A stretch of 15,184 nucleotides of DNA from JAPWJZ01 sp035626855. GTDB taxonomy: Bacteria > Pseudomonadota > Alphaproteobacteria > Micavibrionales > UBA2020. The DNA lies in the NCBI GenBank assembly GCA_035626855.1, contig DASPMW010000201.1, forward strand, positions 1 to 15,184. The letters run 5' to 3'. Made by a program: the position numbers and the translations under genes. Of this stretch, positions 14,532 through 15,184 are shown piece after piece. Each line of letters opens with the position of its first letter. Within the stretch, counting starts at the first letter, position 1. Under the pieces are notes generated by a model. It was not told where the DNA came from. It saw nothing but the letters and a program-made list of their open reading frames with translations, and ran no database searches.

Positions 14532-15184
14532 TTACAGCTCTTCCACGACGACCAGCGCGTGCTTCTTTTTGCCAGCCGACAGCTTGATCGCCTTTTCAGC
14601 ATTCATATCTGCAAGCGTGATCACGCGTGTGTCGCTGTCCACCTTCTCGTCGTTGACGCGAGCGCCGCCGCCGGCAATCAGCCGCCGCGCCTCGCCGCCG
14701 GAAGCGGCGAGGCCGGCATCCTTGAACAGCACGAACACCGGAACGCCTTCCTGGAGCTTGGCGCGGGGCAGCGCGATGCGCGGAAGCCCTTCGGCGGAGG
14801 CGCCTTCCTCGAAGGTCTTGCGGGCCGTCTCCGCCGCATCCTGGGCCGCTTTTTCGCCGTGGCACATCTTTGTCGCCTCAAGCGCGAGGATCTTTTTCGC
14901 CTCGTTTATCTCGTTGCCCTTCAGAGCATCGATGCGTGCGATTTCGTCCATCGGCAGTTCAGTGAAATAGCGCAGCATGCGGCCGACATCGGCATCTTCG
15001 GTATTGCGCCAGAACTGGTAGTAGTCATAGGCAGACAGCATATCGGCATTAAGCCATATTGCGCCTGCCGCTGTCTTGCCCATCTTCGCGCCCGAAGCGG
15101 TCGTGAGCAGCGGCGTCGTAAAGCCATACAGTTCCGTATGATCGACGCGGCGGCCAAGTTCGATGCCGTTGACGATATTCCCCC
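14532..15184 (-). CDS. tyrS: Tyrosyl-tRNA synthetase, C-terminal part (5' end outside window)
   Basis: The frame is open from the window edge to a TAA at 14532 and codes for the last 217 residues or so of TyrRS, the cytosolic enzyme that charges tRNA-Tyr. It begins with GNIVNGIELGRR and continues through LYGFTTPLLTT. It then has the class I signature as AKMGKTAAGAIWLN (KMGKT for KMSKS, common in this type of TyrRS). The YYQFWRNTEDADVGR and ARIDALKGNEINEAKK blocks of the anticodon-binding region follow. A C-terminal S4 RNA-binding domain (VFVLFKDAGLAASGGEARRLI to the end) completes it. The HIGH-type motif and tyrosine pocket lie outside the window. It is convergent with the AsmA-like gene with no base between the two stop codons. 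Confidence 0.97.
   Translation of the reverse strand, partial: GNIVNGIELGRRVDHTELYGFTTPLLTTASGAKMGKTAAGAIWLNADMLSAYDYYQFWRNTEDADVGRMLRYFTELPMDEIARIDALKGNEINEAKKILALEATKMCHGEKAAQDAAETARKTFEEGASAEGLPRIALPRAKLQEGVPVFVLFKDAGLAASGGEARRLIAGGGARVNDEKVDSDTRVITLADMNAEKAIKLSAGKKKHALVVVEEL

Overview
The window reads as chromosomal DNA of a free-living alphaproteobacterium. The strongest taxonomic marker is a PopZ/DUF2497 polar-organizing protein, a family restricted to this class. Supporting signs are a TyrRS with KMGKT in place of KMSKS, a PIMT-like methyltransferase close to popZ, and uniformly GC-rich coding DNA. I see no insertion sequence, prophage, CRISPR array or integrated element. Most genes are housekeeping or widespread families. 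No stretch longer than about 200 bp lacks a gene.

Region 1 (1-2540, minus strand): a tightly packed phospholipid operon. It reads, in transcription order, a YnbA-type CDP-alcohol phosphatidyltransferase, a YnbB-type CDP-diacylglycerol synthase, a PlsC-type acyltransferase, and a membrane protein of unknown role cut by the window edge. The genes overlap or are 1 bp apart. A perfect TATAAT -10 box and a good Shine-Dalgarno precede the first gene. The YnbA homologue has Asn at two of the canonical Asp positions of the CDP-alcohol motif.

Region 2 (2575-6670, minus strand): three separate units. These are a PfpI/DJ-1-family protein with its own strong terminator, a 57-residue glycine-rich membrane peptide with its own TTGACA promoter and terminator, and a 975-residue soluble hybrid histidine kinase (PAS-GAF-PAS-GAF-HisKA-HATPase-REC).

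Region 3 (6788-6951, minus strand): a tRNA-Cys(GCA) gene with encoded CCA and a likely sigma70-type promoter.

Region 4 (7063-8418, plus strand): a PIMT-like methyltransferase followed by popZ. In many alphaproteobacteria (from memory) a tolC gene lies between these two; here only 117 bp do.

Region 5 (8420-15184): glnE (minus) ends 1 bp from popZ. It is divergent from a large AsmA/YhdP-like envelope protein (plus), across a short region where putative -10 boxes for both directions overlap. The AsmA-like gene ends with no base between its stop codon and the stop codon of convergent tyrS, whose 5' part lies outside the window.

Functional themes are membrane lipid synthesis and lipid handling (ynbAB-plsC, AsmA/YhdP-like), polar organisation (popZ), nitrogen control (glnE), signalling (hybrid kinase) and translation (tRNA-Cys, tyrS). 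I found no clearly new system. The best leads are the YnbA/YnbB operon with its unknown membrane gene, the PIMT-like protein lacking the usual active-site loop, and the autonomous 57-residue membrane peptide.
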